From contig CM065297.1 in the NCBI GenBank assembly GCA_032871835.1, positions 13,720,098 through 13,784,097 on the forward strand: 64,000 nt of DNA, read 5' to 3'. Positions 44,870 to 56,641 of the stretch are shown one piece after another. The DNA comes from Dipteronia dyeriana. Lineage: Eukaryota; Streptophyta; Magnoliopsida; Sapindales; Sapindaceae. The number at the start of each line of letters is the position of its first letter. Position 1 is the first letter of the stretch. The notes under the pieces were generated by a model, which ran no database searches, had not been told where the DNA came from, and was given only the letters and a program-made list of their open reading frames with translations. Position numbers and translations under genes: made by a program.

Positions 44870-46175
44870 AAAGGTCAGGTAGGGCATCTGGGTCTGAATA
44901 ATTTGGAGAATCTGATGTTGGTGTTTCATCGGTGTAATATGTTTCCCATGATGAAGCGGAAGAGGATTCTATGGGCTCTGTTTCTGTAGGATTCTGAAGA
45001 GGAAAATTGGTGGGAAGATGTGTAGAAGGCATGTTTTCGATGGTTTGGTGGTGAGCGTTTGTGAGAAGCATGTGCCTTTTTTTTCTGTGAAGAGGTTTTC
45101 TTGTCTTTACTTGGGGAAGGTTGTTCAGTAGGTAAAGGTGGATATTTTCTAAAAAGGTCTCCAATTGATTTAAAAAACTGGGAATGGTTAGGAGGCCTTG
45201 AACAAGGTGGTGGTGATTGATTCGGGAATATCAAGGATGGGGAGTAAGGATGTGGCCTCGGGAGATAAGGTGTACTGGTAAAGTGGTCTCTCGTTATTTG
45301 GTCTAGCTGGTCCTTGAGATGTCTGATTTCTCTTTCCTTGTTATCAAATTCAGGACCAAAATACCCTTGGCTGATATACTGATGAAGATCAACATCTAAT
45401 TTAGAAACTCTGGATTGCAAGTCCGTATACATATTGCGTAATGTAGAATCTAGATGTTGGAGCTGATTGTAATGTTGAGAGACATGGTGAGAGACTTTGT
45501 CTATCTTCTGGTCAATAGAGTGAAGAACTCTATTTTGAACGGTAGCATTACGAGTATGCCAGTTGAGGACTTGTTCAGCCTGGGAGGGTTGTTTGAGAGA
45601 TCCATTAGGTAAGACTTCTGTTGATTGAATGAACGGCCTGGAGAATAAGTTTCTTTCAGGATTTGAAGAGGATTTCAGGGGAGGGAAATCCTTATCGTAA
45701 CTGGAGGCCATAAAGAATGGGATAGGAATCAGGACTATTGGCAGCAATTTTTCTGTTGGTTCATCTAACAATAAACCTTCCTCTTTCAGGATTTGGAGTG
45801 CCCTATCATAGATAGGGAGAGGCTTGTTTTTAATTGGTCGCAAACCAATCCAATGACTGTGAGGGTCCTTAGGCTCTCTGAATGAGGGAATTGGTTTACA
45901 TGATGCTTTCACAGGTTTGTGACAAGCTCTGCATTCGCAATCTGCATCACACATTTCTGGGTCGACGTCCCAGATGAAGTGTCCGTTGACTTTGTCTGTG
46001 TAGATTGGAGTTCCATCAGCCTCAAAATGATGGATAGGAATTTCTTATTCAGTCGTAACATGTCGAATCATTAGGACCTGGAACACAAGAGGAGCACTGG
46101 GTGCTGTCTCGGTGGCAGAGATACTTGTCTCAGAAGTACCAATCTGTTCATAAGTAGTCTGGATGGAACCGTCAG
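44870..46175 (-). pseudogene. Pararetrovirus polyprotein segment after movement domain
   Basis: It continues from the movement protein in another frame, with one further stop near 46050, then a 342-residue open stretch (45954-44926). It begins with a Cys-rich cluster (CDADCECRACHKP), followed by DKDFPPLKSS, a predicted coiled coil (residues about 140-230, for example NRVLHSIDQKIDKVSHHV) and a Pro/Ser/Lys-rich basic region. At the end the overlapping 45164-44697 frame runs into the inverted primer-site sequence, so it is chimeric there. The function of the coiled-coil part is not certain. Confidence 0.6.
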
Positions 46176-47051
46176 CTAAATTAGTGAACTTGGTATCAGT
46201 AGCCACAACTGACGTGATGTTTTGAAAAGCCTTTCATAGTTGGTGATCCATTTAAGAGGCATGATTTTTGTGAGCTTTTCTCTGGGCAATTGCTTGGGAA
46301 TCTGGATGATAGTAGGAACTTCATCTTCTCTTTCGGCTTTGATGAAGATGGTATCTCCAGTATGTCCAGGGTTGGGAAGATCAAGAGCATGATCTTGGAG
46401 CCTGTACGCAATCTGATGGTATAGTGTTGCCATATAGGAATTTGGCATCATAGGGGCTCCCATAATTTGGAGCTGAATTTTGAGACAGTTGTGAAGGTTC
46501 AGATCCCTGAGTGGGATGTTGAAGTTTGGATAATAGGTGAGTGAGATGCAACCTGCATGTAAAGTAGAAAGACACGTGCCAATGATTGCGTGTTCATACT
46601 GCTTGTAAATTGTGTTGAGAAGGGCAATTCTGGCAGTGACTGGTAATCCTTTTCTACCATGTAAGGTAAGGATTATCCTGATAGCTCCGATGTGTAGATG
46701 AGAGTATCCTTCTTTGATCCACTGATCAATAAGAGGTTGACCAATTTCTAATTCAACATATTGTTCAGTAGAAGAGGCAGGAATTAGACAATTACCCAAG
46801 GCAGTGGATTGGACATACTCCTTTATTGGAGGAGAACGGTGTTGAACTAAGGCTGTGACTCTTCTAGAGAGTGATCGACTGCGTTTAAAGACAGTGTAAG
46901 GATTTAACAGAGGAAGAGTTGTTTCAGTGATTTGGGCAGATTCTGGGATATGGGTGTATTCAACAAGGTGTTGGATTTTGTTTGTTTGAGTTTGTCTAAT
47001 AGAAATAGCAGAAGAAAGCCTGGTAGGAGTGTTATCAGTGTTGTTTGACAT
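46176..47051 (-). pseudogene. Pararetrovirus movement protein domain
   Basis: A 291-residue frame starting MSNNTDNTPTRLSSAISIRQ. Residues from about 115 show the 30K movement-protein pattern: GYSHLHIGAIRIILTLHGRK, LPVTARIALLNTIY, and LTYYPNFNIPLRDLNL ahead of a KIQLQIMGAPM segment. This family acts in cell-to-cell spread through plasmodesmata. Near 46205-46230 a frameshift diverts the frame to a premature stop at 46176. The original frame evidently continued into the next segment. Confidence 0.75.
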
Positions 47052-47128
47052 TGTTTTAAAATTCCTTTTCTTCTTCTAGTTTATATCTAATACTATGATT
47101 CTTCCTGTCCGAAAAACAGACAATAGGC

Positions 47129-47430
47129 TTTGATACCATTCAGGGTTCGAGCTCCACTACCCATTCAGGGTTCGCGCTCCACTAGAAAAGATATCTTGTC
47201 TAGTCTATGCCCAGTTACCTTTTAATCCTTTAATATCTCTCACTCCCCACCTAGGGTCCACTCAGAGTGAGTTCACGGGAGCCAGGAATGTTTTTTGCAC
47301 TCCCAGGGCTCGAACTCAGCACTTCGATCGGACGCCAAGGCTCTGATACCACTTGAGCTAAAAAAGATATCTTGTCTAGTCTAAGTCCAGTTACCTTTTA
47401 ATCCTTTCATGTAATATTATTACATGAATG
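47129..47430 (-). repeat. Duplicated leader/primer-site units
   Basis: Two units of about 179 bp share AAAAGATATCTTGTCTAGTCTA and CCAGTTACCTTTTAATCCTT (47183 and 47362 onwards). Each is next to a minus-strand TGGTATCA(A/G)AGCC primer site. CATTCAGGGTTCG is also doubled at 47140-47178. Confidence 0.75.
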
Positions 47431-47464
47431 CTTTTAGTTCTAGTTGGAAATAAATTAGTTTGGA

Positions 47465-47465
<1 letters not shown>

Positions 47466-47524
<59 letters not shown>
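47466..47524. repeat. (AT)n(GT)n microsatellite
   Basis: (AT) repeat to 47482, then (GT) repeat to about 47520, on the right border of the pararetroviral insert. Confidence 0.92.
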
Positions 47525-47525
<1 letters not shown>

Positions 47526-47851
47526 GGCACTTTGGTCATTTAAAAATCTTATCCCGTCTTATCCTAGCCATATGAAACACATAATAGAAATAAATGAAAC
47601 AAAATAAAAACAAAATGATTTTTTTTAATATAAAAAAGTGAAAAACAAAATGAAAAACGAAAACGAAAAATGAAAAACAAGTATTTTGTGTTTTTCAAAT
47701 CTTTCACTTTTAATACTGGTTTTGTTTTTCATTTTTTTTTTCATTTTTTGAAAATAAAATAAAAAACGGTTAACGAATGCGTTTTCGAAATCGTTATTGA
47801 AAAATGAAAATGAAAACGAACTGAAAAACAGTTGCAAGACGAGACCTTAAG

Positions 47852-48623
47852 AGCCCGTCCTGTAAGCATTTTTCACTTGTTGTTTTTTAAAAATAAAAAT
47901 GAAAATGAAAACAGTGTTTTTGGTTTCAGTTTCGAATTTCAAAAACGCGTATAGTAGCATATACTGAAAGCTGTATTTTGAAAATGAAAACGGAAAAAAC
48001 GCGCATGGTAGGTTGACCGAAAACTATCAAAAATTGATTACATAATTAACCGATATAGTTTTTGTATTGTAATTTTTAAATTAAACAAAAGTAACACATT
48101 AAAAATTAATTCAAAAAAACATATCAAAAAATGAATTAATCAAAACTAAACTCTTAAATTATAAATAAATAATTACAATATATATATATATATATATTAT
48201 AATATTAATATATATATATAATATATTTATGATTATATATATTATAGAATATGCTATAACATAATATATATATATATATATATAATAATTATAAGGTATA
48301 TATATATAAGGACACTTTGGTTATTTAAAAATCTTATCCCGTCTTATCCTAACCATATGAAACGTATAATAGTACAATTAATAGTTAAAAAATAATAATT
48401 TTTTTTATATAAAAAAAAATGAAAAACAAAATGAAAAACAAAAACAAAAACGAAAAACATGTATTTTGTGTTTTTCAAATCTTTAACTTTTAACACTGGT
48501 TTTGTTTTTCATTTTTTTTTTTTTGAAAATAAAATGAAAAACGGTTAACGAATGCGTTTTTGAAATTGTTTTTGATAAATAAAAACGAAAACGAACTGAA
48601 AAACAGCTACAGGACGGGGCCTA
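47852..48623. mobile_element. TIR element E-b (empty MITE copy)
   Basis: Starts AGCCCGTCCTGTAAGCATTT and ends AAAACAGCTACAGGACGGGGCC. The core is TA-rich (48180-48310). It abuts E-a in tandem and serves as the uninterrupted reference for it. Confidence 0.82.
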
Positions 48624-48778
48624 ATATTTTTCAAATCTTTCACTTTTAACACTGGTTTTGTTTTTAATTTTTTTAATTTTTCTAAAATAAAATGAAAAAC
48701 GGTTAACGAACGTATTTTCAAAATCGTTTTTGAAAAATAAAACAAAAACGGATTGAAAAACGGTTGTAGAACGGGGCC
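48624..48778. mobile_element. E-c: right-end fragment of the same TIR family
   Basis: TTCAAATCTTTCACTTTTAA to GAACGGGGCC repeats the right 155 bp of E-b. No left end is present. Three right ends of the family therefore follow one another at 47850, 48623 and 48778. Confidence 0.75.
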
Positions 48779-50146
48779 TAAATAACCTTATCTTGATAAT
48801 ATTTTAAGACATTAAGATTATATATATATATATATAACGGATGAGAAGCAAACTTGAATACAATGTTTTAAGACATTAAGATTTTTGGATAAGATTGAAT
48901 AACAGAATTTCCTGCCAAAACCATTTCTCGACAAAGTTCTTCTACAACCAGGTGTATTAATCCTTATGTTGATCATGAATCATCTGCCGTCCGATTAGAG
49001 TAATCAAGGTCTTGAGATTTTGATGTTGATTCCACTTGAAATGTTAGCAGTGTGGCAAACTTGTTTGATCCAAAGATTTCTTTTTCTTGCTCTGCTTTGC
49101 AGCGAACTTGACGTAATGTTGATTTCTGATTATCTTCAAGCCTAACATCACTCACAGCATTTTACCATCAAACAATGTAGGGGACTGGGGCGTTGGAAAA
49201 ATGAAGCGTTATGTGCTTAACAGAATTTGCTTTGCCAATTCCCAGTATAGTGACTGTGTATATAAAGATATATTGCTCAATCAAATCAGCTTGTATTTAA
49301 AAGGAAAGGATCCTAACTCGTATTTGAAGCCCTAGTTTTTTGTAACTATTACAACTAAATTCTTAATTTTAAATAAGTCCAAATTATGTCAATTCTAACA
49401 ACATAAGGTTGAAATGTGTCGGCAATCATGTCTTTCCCATTACAAATCCAATGATTGTTGACACAAATTATTTTAGCTGCCTCATCAGAACTATTGATCT
49501 AGTCCATCATTCCTGATAATTCCATTCCACATTAGTCCACCATTTCTGCTGTTACAAATATTCCATTCACCATTCACCTATGTTCACACATGGATTTCTA
49601 TTTCTTAACGATACATGGGAGATCAGGATAAACTATATATCAAAATGTTTCAAAAGAAGCTTTGAGAACTAGATAGCTTCTTAATTAAATTATTTTAATT
49701 ATTATTAATTTTGAAACTGATTATCATACGATAAACAGTGTTCTTAATCCCTAGTTAGGGGCACAATCAGAAATTCAAGTTTGAAGAGCTATATTAACAA
49801 CAAAAAAAAAGAATAGGAAGGTTTAAAATTGAGAAACAATTTTAATTATAGCTTTTTAATATGTATTTTAGTATTTTAAAAATAAAAATATGTATTTTGA
49901 TTTTTGTTTTGTTTTGTTTTAGGAAATGGGGCCACTCCCCGGCCTCCACTTCTGTTGGAAAAAATAAACCTGCAGGATCCCAGTAAACTTTATATTACTA
50001 TTTATATGTAAAATTCCGATAAAAAGAAGGAATATTCTTATATTCTTTACTTGTCTAACTAGTAGATTGTAAATTTGACACTTTTAATATTCCATCTACT
50101 CCAAATATATTTAACTTACATTCTTACAAGACATGTTAATATGTTA
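48779..50146. other. AT-rich intergenic DNA
   Basis: No firm gene. A minus-strand frame at 48973-49155 (DVRLEDNQKSTLRQVRCKAE, then KEIFGSNKFATLLTF) has a plausible amino-acid texture but begins with GTG after an in-frame stop. It is not recognised; it may be a fragment of a host exon. Confidence 0.4.
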
Positions 50147-50896
50147 GAGCATCTTCAATACCGTGTAAAATTTGTAAGTCAATGCTAAAATTTAGTATGG
50201 AGTACAAAAAATTTTGTACCAAATTTGACACACGGTATAGCATATGTCAAATTTGATAAAGCAATAAATGTCCATTTTAAAATTACAAAAATACCATTAT
50301 TTATATATTTTAAATATTTATAATAAATTTAATTTAATACACATTAATGTTATTTCAATCAAATTTATATTATCTGTAAAAAAAAATTAAAAAATCCAAT
50401 GGTTAGCCGTTGGTTTCATCCATTTTTGTATCCATTTTTATCTTTTCATTTTCTTTTTTTATTATTCATCTCCAAATTTCATATTTTCCATTGTATCTAC
50501 AAAAATATTTTTTCAATGAAAGAGAATCAAAATATTTCAAAACGTGGAAAATCATTTATAAATAGCCAAGATGTAGCAAATTGCTCATGAAACTCTTGCT
50601 ATCGACAAACCTTTTGTGTTCTGGTTTGAAGAAAAAAAAAACCCAGAGAAGAGAGTAAAGCAAGAAGAAGAGGACAGGGAAAATAAATAATGGAAACAAT
50701 TCCAAAAAAGAAATAATTAATATATTAATGGTATTAATTAACTTTTATAAGTTTAATGAATAAAATATAGTATTTTAGTTTAACTTTTAAAATTGTATAT
50801 TGGAGTACGAGGCTAATTTGTTATGCCAAATATAGTATTTGACTCTTTTTAATGTAAAATTTGACATTGTGAATAACATATGTATTGGAGATGGTC
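50147..50896. mobile_element. PIF/Harbinger-like MITE
   Basis: Ends GAGCATCTTCAAT and ATTGGAGATGGTC, flanked by TTA on both sides (50144-50146 and 50897-50899). Length 750 bp, no credible ORF. Confidence 0.8.
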
Positions 50897-50900
50897 TTAA

Positions 50901-51871
50901 TGTTGGAGAATTTTCGGAACCGATGATCACGGAATCGTCATGCCTAATATATGCGTATAACTCATAACAATTAATAACGTCAATAGCAGAAAAAATAGAT
51001 GAGAGAAAGTAAACCAATCACAACACAAGATTTACGTGGAAAACCCAAATCGGATAAAAAACCACGGGCCGTCAGGACGACAGAGAAAACTCGATTATAT
51101 GATAAATTGTTACAACCATATATTCCAGGATTCTCTCTCACACCCAAACCCCAAACCACGCTCACAAGATCCTTACCAAGAACCCCACAATATCCCTAGG
51201 TCTCCCCTGAATATCACCCACAGATCTCTTACTTGATCCACCGATATTCCCTTAGATCCTTCTCCGGATATTCCCACAGGTCTCTCACCCAGATCTCTCT
51301 ACTACTCTCTGATGTTACATGATGTTCTTTTTCTCCACACACAAAATAACCTAAATACAATGTCTATTTATACTAATTAGAGGGAGTTTATTATAATAGG
51401 AAACCTACTTCTAAACGTACAATAATTACTTGTTCCACATAAATACTATTGCCTATTTATGACAAGTCTTCTTGTTACAGGACTTTCTTATTCTTCATGA
51501 AGACAAACTCTTTCCTTTTCTGATTAGCACAAGAACTTCCAGAAGAAAACACTTTCTTATTTCCACGCAACATTCCTATTTGAGCAAGATACACCGTTTC
51601 CACGGTCTAGGTCGCGGTGTGCACCCCGCCGCGGTCCGCGCCGCGTTAGAACCACTGGAGTCGACCGCTCCCTGTGTCGCGGTCTAGGCGCCTGTCTGCA
51701 CCGCGGAACCCACCAGACTTCGTTTCTTCAGTTCTTCTTTGTCTTCAAACCTCCCTCAAACACCATCTTTAACTTCCAAACGTTATCTCACGTCTCCAGG
51801 AAGCTCCACATCAATTGAGTCTTGTTTGTTTAACATTGGATTCACTTAAGAATACACGCTAAAACCTAACA
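50901..51871 (-). mobile_element. Solo LTR, copy 2, reverse orientation
   Basis: On the plus strand it runs TGTTGGAGAATTTTCGG...AAAACCTAACA. On its own strand it starts TGTTAGGTTTTAGCGTGTATTC, matching the copy at 42895. Flanks are CTTAA and CTTAG (4 of 5 bases). A TATAAATAG box lies on the minus strand near 51364-51374. An unusually GC-rich patch (GCCGCGGTCCGCGCCGCG) is at about 51628-51646. Confidence 0.85.
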
Positions 51872-53242
51872 CTTAGCACATCGAACACAAATTACCGGAG
51901 CAAAAGCCAGAAATCTATATATTACAGAAAAACATGGTGTTTTTTGTACAGATGCTGTTGTGATCGGATCTATTTCTCGCCCATGACTTTTAGCTTTATA
52001 ATTTATTGAGCTAAACTCCAAGAAACAGAACATGATCACCATAAAGAAAGAAAGAGAGAGTGGGGACATATAACACTTGATCTCCAGCAACTTGACTCTA
52101 CAGATTCCGTTGTGTGTTTTTTTCCTCCTTGGAATCTCCTTGTTATCGCTCTTCTTTTGCCATCCGTATTGAGTCTTTTTCAACATTATTATATTTATAT
52201 TATCATTCTTTCACATCTCAAAGATTGCTCATATATTCTTGTGTTTGAATAATGGAGAAAGAAATGTTAATTAAGTTATATTAACAGATACAAGTCTTGA
52301 GTCTTTAGAAGAAAGAAAAAATGTTTTAATAATTAAAAATACCTGTAGATGATGAAAGATAGTGAATGATCAATGGAGGTTCTTTCAAAAAACAAAAAAA
52401 ATGAAGGTCATCTATAAAGAAGATGACTCTTGTTCGTATCGAGATTTCTCTTTCAATAATGTTTACAATTTAATAAGACCGATGTATCCTAGGAAGGGTT
52501 TGTCCTAACTCTTAATTAATCAAATGGAGTTGAAATCTCATAAAGGACGTGTTGCTTGTAAGAGTACTAGAAGAGGCTGCTAATTAGGACATCTTGGAGA
52601 GAGAATTAGGGCAAATCCAATGTTACAATGCATGTGTTTTATTAATTAAACATTATTTTATAAAAACATAACAAAAAAATTATTGTCTTGTAATCTTTAG
52701 TGAATGTGACATTGGGTTGTACTAAATCTGTCCCTCTCCATTTAATCTCTCTCTCTCTTATATTAAGTGGTACATCGTAATAGATTAATTTGACTCTCAC
52801 TTTTTATTATATATATTAATTATAATTTATCTCATTTACCATATATATTCATTTACTAATTACCGTTGTGACGGATGTTAGATACAAATATGTGATATGT
52901 AACATTTCTTTTACTAAAAAAATCATAAAGTGAAGCAATGAACTCTTTCTTCACTTTGGCTCGTTTTAATTTCTCTCTTCTCTTTTTTTTTTCAAAACTT
53001 TTGGTTTAAAGAGTGTATCTAAAAATCATTTCTACAAATGCGCCAATTAATTAAACTTGTATTCCAAAATTCCTTAGATCTTAATTTTTATGAACAATTA
53101 ATCATATTAATTGAACTACAATAATGAAAAAAAGGAAAATATAATAAGTAGGATCTATATTAAAATAATTTTATGCTTGATGAGATGAGAATCTGGTGGC
53201 CGGAATCTCCTCATCCATATCGATGAACTTTTAGGGTTTAAA
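51872..53242. other. Intergenic DNA with one weak small-protein candidate
   Basis: The minus frame 52186-51866 (106 residues) has a hydrophobic segment (SLSFFMVIMFCFLEFSS), as in a signal peptide, followed by a basic/polar tail. Its last residues overlap the end of the solo LTR. A donor-like CTACAG|GTATTT exists upstream on the same strand near 52350. No family was recognised. The rest is AT-rich non-coding. Confidence 0.25.
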
Positions 53243-53836
53243 GGGTCTTTTGTTTCTTCCAAGGTCTGGAGTTAATATATTAAGTTGTTTTGTTTGTTTC
53301 TTTAAATGGTCAAACAACTTTAAAATACCCCAAATCACTGAGTTGTATTTAAATATTTCCTTGAAAGGTTATCCCTCCAAAGATAATTATTTCCAATATT
53401 ACCATGATTTTATATTATACGAATTTCTTTATTTTGACATATAAAAAATAATAAATAATAATAAATAAATAAAACCTTAATCACTGTCAATTTCTATTCC
53501 ACTATTGAATCTTCAATTTTTTTTATTATGTAATAATCAAAACCATTCAATATCATATCTTAACATCGAATAATATCTAATATTTATATAAAAATGATTT
53601 AGTATTTATTAAATTATTTGTATTTAACTGTTTGTATGATTATATCATTTCAAATTAAAATAATAGAACAAGGGTATAAATGCCAAATTATTTGTTTTCA
53701 AACAATTTTATTTTTAAAATCAAACAATTTGACATTATATTTAGATATGAGAAAAATAAAAAATAAACATGTAATTCAGTTGATCTTCAGAAAAATTCAA
53801 AACTGTTCAGTATTCCGATAAAAAAATTAAAGACCC
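53243..53836. mobile_element. GGGTC-ended MITE, copy 2
   Basis: Starts GGGTCTTTTGTTTC, has TTAAGTTGTTTTGTTTG and GGTCAAACAACTT inside and AAAACTGTTCAGTATTCCG near the end, closing with AAAGACCC. Same family as 38191-38950. Confidence 0.65.
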
Positions 53837-55149
53837 TTAAATCTTCATCTTTCAAAACCCAAATTATAATAATTAAATATAAAAATAATTAATCTTGACT
53901 GAAAAAAAAAATGTATCAACTTTTATATATCTGAGGGAAATAATATTCAAATTAAAGTACATGTGATATTTCTTGAAATAATATACGATGGGGAGATTGA
54001 ATAAACGTTTTTGAAACAAATATGCCACATTAATCCTCTCGAATTAATATGCACCTCTTATTTACAATAAAAGTATATACTTCACAACAACAATATTTTA
54101 TGCACCGACAGCTTCAAGCCAAGCTAGTCATGGCCCCATTTCACTAACAAGCATCAATATTTAGGCTATTACTATGACTGTCAAAAAAATATTCACAGCA
54201 ATCTCCCATCACTGTATTACTTCGAAATATAAAGAGCATGTATATTTTTAAAGTAAAATGATTTTAGAAATGTATAACAACTATAATTGTTAATTATGTT
54301 TCTTATTTAAACGTTTTAATGATTTAGAAGCATTTTTAGTATTATACAATAAAAAAAATGTTATCAATCAAATGAAATACTTTAAGTAGCATATATATAT
54401 ATAAATTTACTAGATCAAACATTACAGAGTATTGTCTATAATTTTTTTTGGTATTTTCATATAGGTAAGAGGTTTACATGCAATATTTTTTTTATGAACA
54501 ATGTAAAACTCGAATACGTACGGGAAAGAAAGTTCAAAACCAACAACTTAAATACATTTTTACTTAATAAAATATATATAAAAAAAATACACTCTTAATT
54601 GTTCGAGTAATTTTCACAATTTAAGGGATCAAATTGTAGAGGCAGTGACCTAACCACACACGTGAAGGATGCGTAAGTTTTTAAGCGGATTGAAAAATAA
54701 TTTATATATATATATATAGAGAGAGAGAGAGTATATGTTGTCCATTCTTTAATTAATTCAGAACATCATTAATTTTTTAATACATTGCAACGTGGGGTTT
54801 CTCACTTTCCAGATTCCACTCTTCAGAAGAGTGACTATATCGCCATTGTCAAACGTGTTACTTGTGCTTTATATATATATGAGTATCGGTTTTGAAGAGC
54901 TTTTCTACCGATTCAAAACTCTTTTTTAATTTTTTTTTAATATTATTTGATTATTACTCGGTACAGTTTTTAGATGATTAAAAAAGTTGTTTTACGTTTA
55001 TTTGAAAAAACTTAAATTTAAAAATTTTCAAAGCTGACAATTTTGAGTTTTTTTAATAATACTAAAATGTCTAATATAATTCTATAATTTAAAATAGTTT
55101 TTAAATATTTGGATAATCTTGTCATTTTTTTTTCTAATCGATAACTTAG
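53837..55149. other. AT-rich intergenic DNA
   Basis: No ORF or RNA gene seen. A short (GA)n tract is at 54718-54731. Confidence 0.6.
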
Positions 55150-55779
55150 TGCTCGTTTGGTTGAGTTTTCTACTGGCTCAAAAGGTCTACGAACGTCTAT
55201 TTAAATTATTTAAAGTTTTTTGGTTGGAATTTTAAGAGCATCTCCAATAAAAATATGCATTTGGAGAAAATTGATTGTCACATATGATAGATAGTTAAAA
55301 AGTTAGAAATAATCTCTCCAATACAATTATCTAACTTCAATATGGAGATGATGTGGTCAAAAAAAAGTTAGAAATTATGCAGTTGAGTTTCTAATTGTAG
55401 AAACTCTCTTAGAAATGCTTACTAGGATTTTTAACTCATTCCACCAATAATATTAAATATCATTTAATTGTAAAATAAAAGAGGAGAGAGAATGTAATAA
55501 TTGTTTTATTATGATTGGTCATAAAATTGATGCATATTTGACTTTATATAATTGCATTGGAGGTGTGAATATGCATTTCTCTAAAAAAAATTACCCATAA
55601 TAAATAGAAATGTTGATGTGGTACCATTTAGAAACTCAAAAATACATATTTACATTAAAGATGCTCTAAAAATATCTATTTTTAATTGAGTAGAGGCTAG
55701 TAGAGTTTAAATCTCTCTATAATGGAAGGTTTACTTCAAAAGATTATTTTTAAAAGATCAAGCTCTTCCAACTGAGCCT
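55150..55779. mobile_element. hAT-like MITE containing another MITE
   Basis: GTGCTCGTTTGGTTGAG at the left and CTCTTCCAACTGAGCC at the right are diverged inverted ends. The GGCTCGTTTGG style is frequent in plant hAT-type MITEs. It is split by the element at 55236-55666. The target duplication is unclear. Confidence 0.45.
55236..55666. mobile_element. PIF/Harbinger-like MITE
   Basis: Ends GAGCATCTCCAATA and TTAAAGATGCTC, with TAA on both sides (55233-55235 and 55667-55669). 431 bp. Confidence 0.82.
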
Positions 55780-56017
55780 AAAAATTATACATATAAATTA
55801 TTTTAAATGTACCCATAAATAATGTTACGAGAACTCTCAGCAATAATTTTTTATTTTTTATTTTGATTAAACTGTTCTTATAATACCCTTTTCTTGGAAC
55901 ACTCTATTCAAAGAATATATATATATATCATGGAACAAATTTTTCATGGCAAGGTGACTCAGAATCTTTTCAGATGATTATGAATAATTTTCTCGCTCTG
56001 ATTGATAATTAATTAAA

Positions 56018-56634
56018 AGGTTAAATTGCACAAACTTCCTATAAATTTAACTAATATTGTATTCGGATGCAACTTTTATCAAAATTATACATACTTCTTC
56101 TGCTTTTTATTGACTAATTGTTTGGCTATCTTTAAAATTTCAAATGACTAAATTACCTGTGAATTAATTGTTTTAGTATAATAATTATTATATTTGAGGA
56201 TTTATTATAATAAAATTAATTAAATAACCATTTTTTTACTTAAACAGTTAGATATTTTATTACAAATAGAACCTAATTAACTAATTAACCATTTTTATTT
56301 AAAAAAAATATCAATTTGTTTTTATTTTCCTTAACAAAATTTAAAATAAAAAAATGGTTAGTTAATTAATTAAGTTATATTTGTAATAAAATCCCAAACC
56401 GTTTAAATAAAAAAAATTGTTAGTTAATTAATTTTATTATAATAAAATCATCAAATATAATAATTATTATAATAAAATAATTAATTCACAGGTAATTTAG
56501 TTATTTTAAATTTTAAGGTTAGTCAAACAATTAGTCAATATATGAAAAGTAAAGGGAGTATGTGCAATTTTTGTAAAAATTATATCTGAGTACAATATTG
56601 GTTAAACTCATAGAAAATTTATACAATTTTTCCT
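56018..56634. mobile_element. Near-perfect foldback element with 7-bp TSD
   Basis: Two arms of about 300 bp meet almost without a spacer near 56325. Paired blocks include ATTGACTAATTGTTTGGC with its complement, TAAATTACCTGTGAATTAAT, and ATAATAATTATTATATTTGA. AATTAAA flanks both sides (56011-56017 and 56635-56641). No ORF. A transcript would form a long hairpin. Confidence 0.88.
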
Positions 56635-56641
56635 AATTAAA

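Larger units (their letters stand above)
44597..47460 (-). mobile_element. Endogenous pararetrovirus (Caulimoviridae-like) fragment
   Basis: A minus-strand coding block with a 30K-superfamily movement protein domain, followed by a coiled-coil/structural region. It is bordered on both sides by AT or GT microsatellite. Plant initiator-Met primer sites (TGGTATCAGAGCC or close variants) occur at 44850-44867 on the plus strand and at about 47129-47141 and 47339-47353 on the minus strand. No protease, RT or RNase H was seen, so the copy is partial. The genus is not certain; a polyprotein with an N-terminal movement domain recalls petuvirus-like groups. Confidence 0.7.
43931..47850. mobile_element. 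TIR element E-a carrying a pararetrovirus insert
   Basis: The left end GGGTCCGTCCTGTAAGCGTT and right end AACGAACTGAAAAACAGTTG...GACGAGACC match the ends of E-b (47852-48623). About 340 bp on the left and about 300 bp on the right are near identical to E-b, so E-a is the same MITE with about 3.2 kb inserted in its TA-rich middle (44270-47520). The superfamily is not settled. Confidence 0.8.

Noticed and set aside
47339..47353. tRNA-Met gene suspected from GGCTCTGATACCA
   Set aside because: Only the 3' end is present, including CCA, which plant tRNA genes do not encode. It is the complement of a retroelement primer site.
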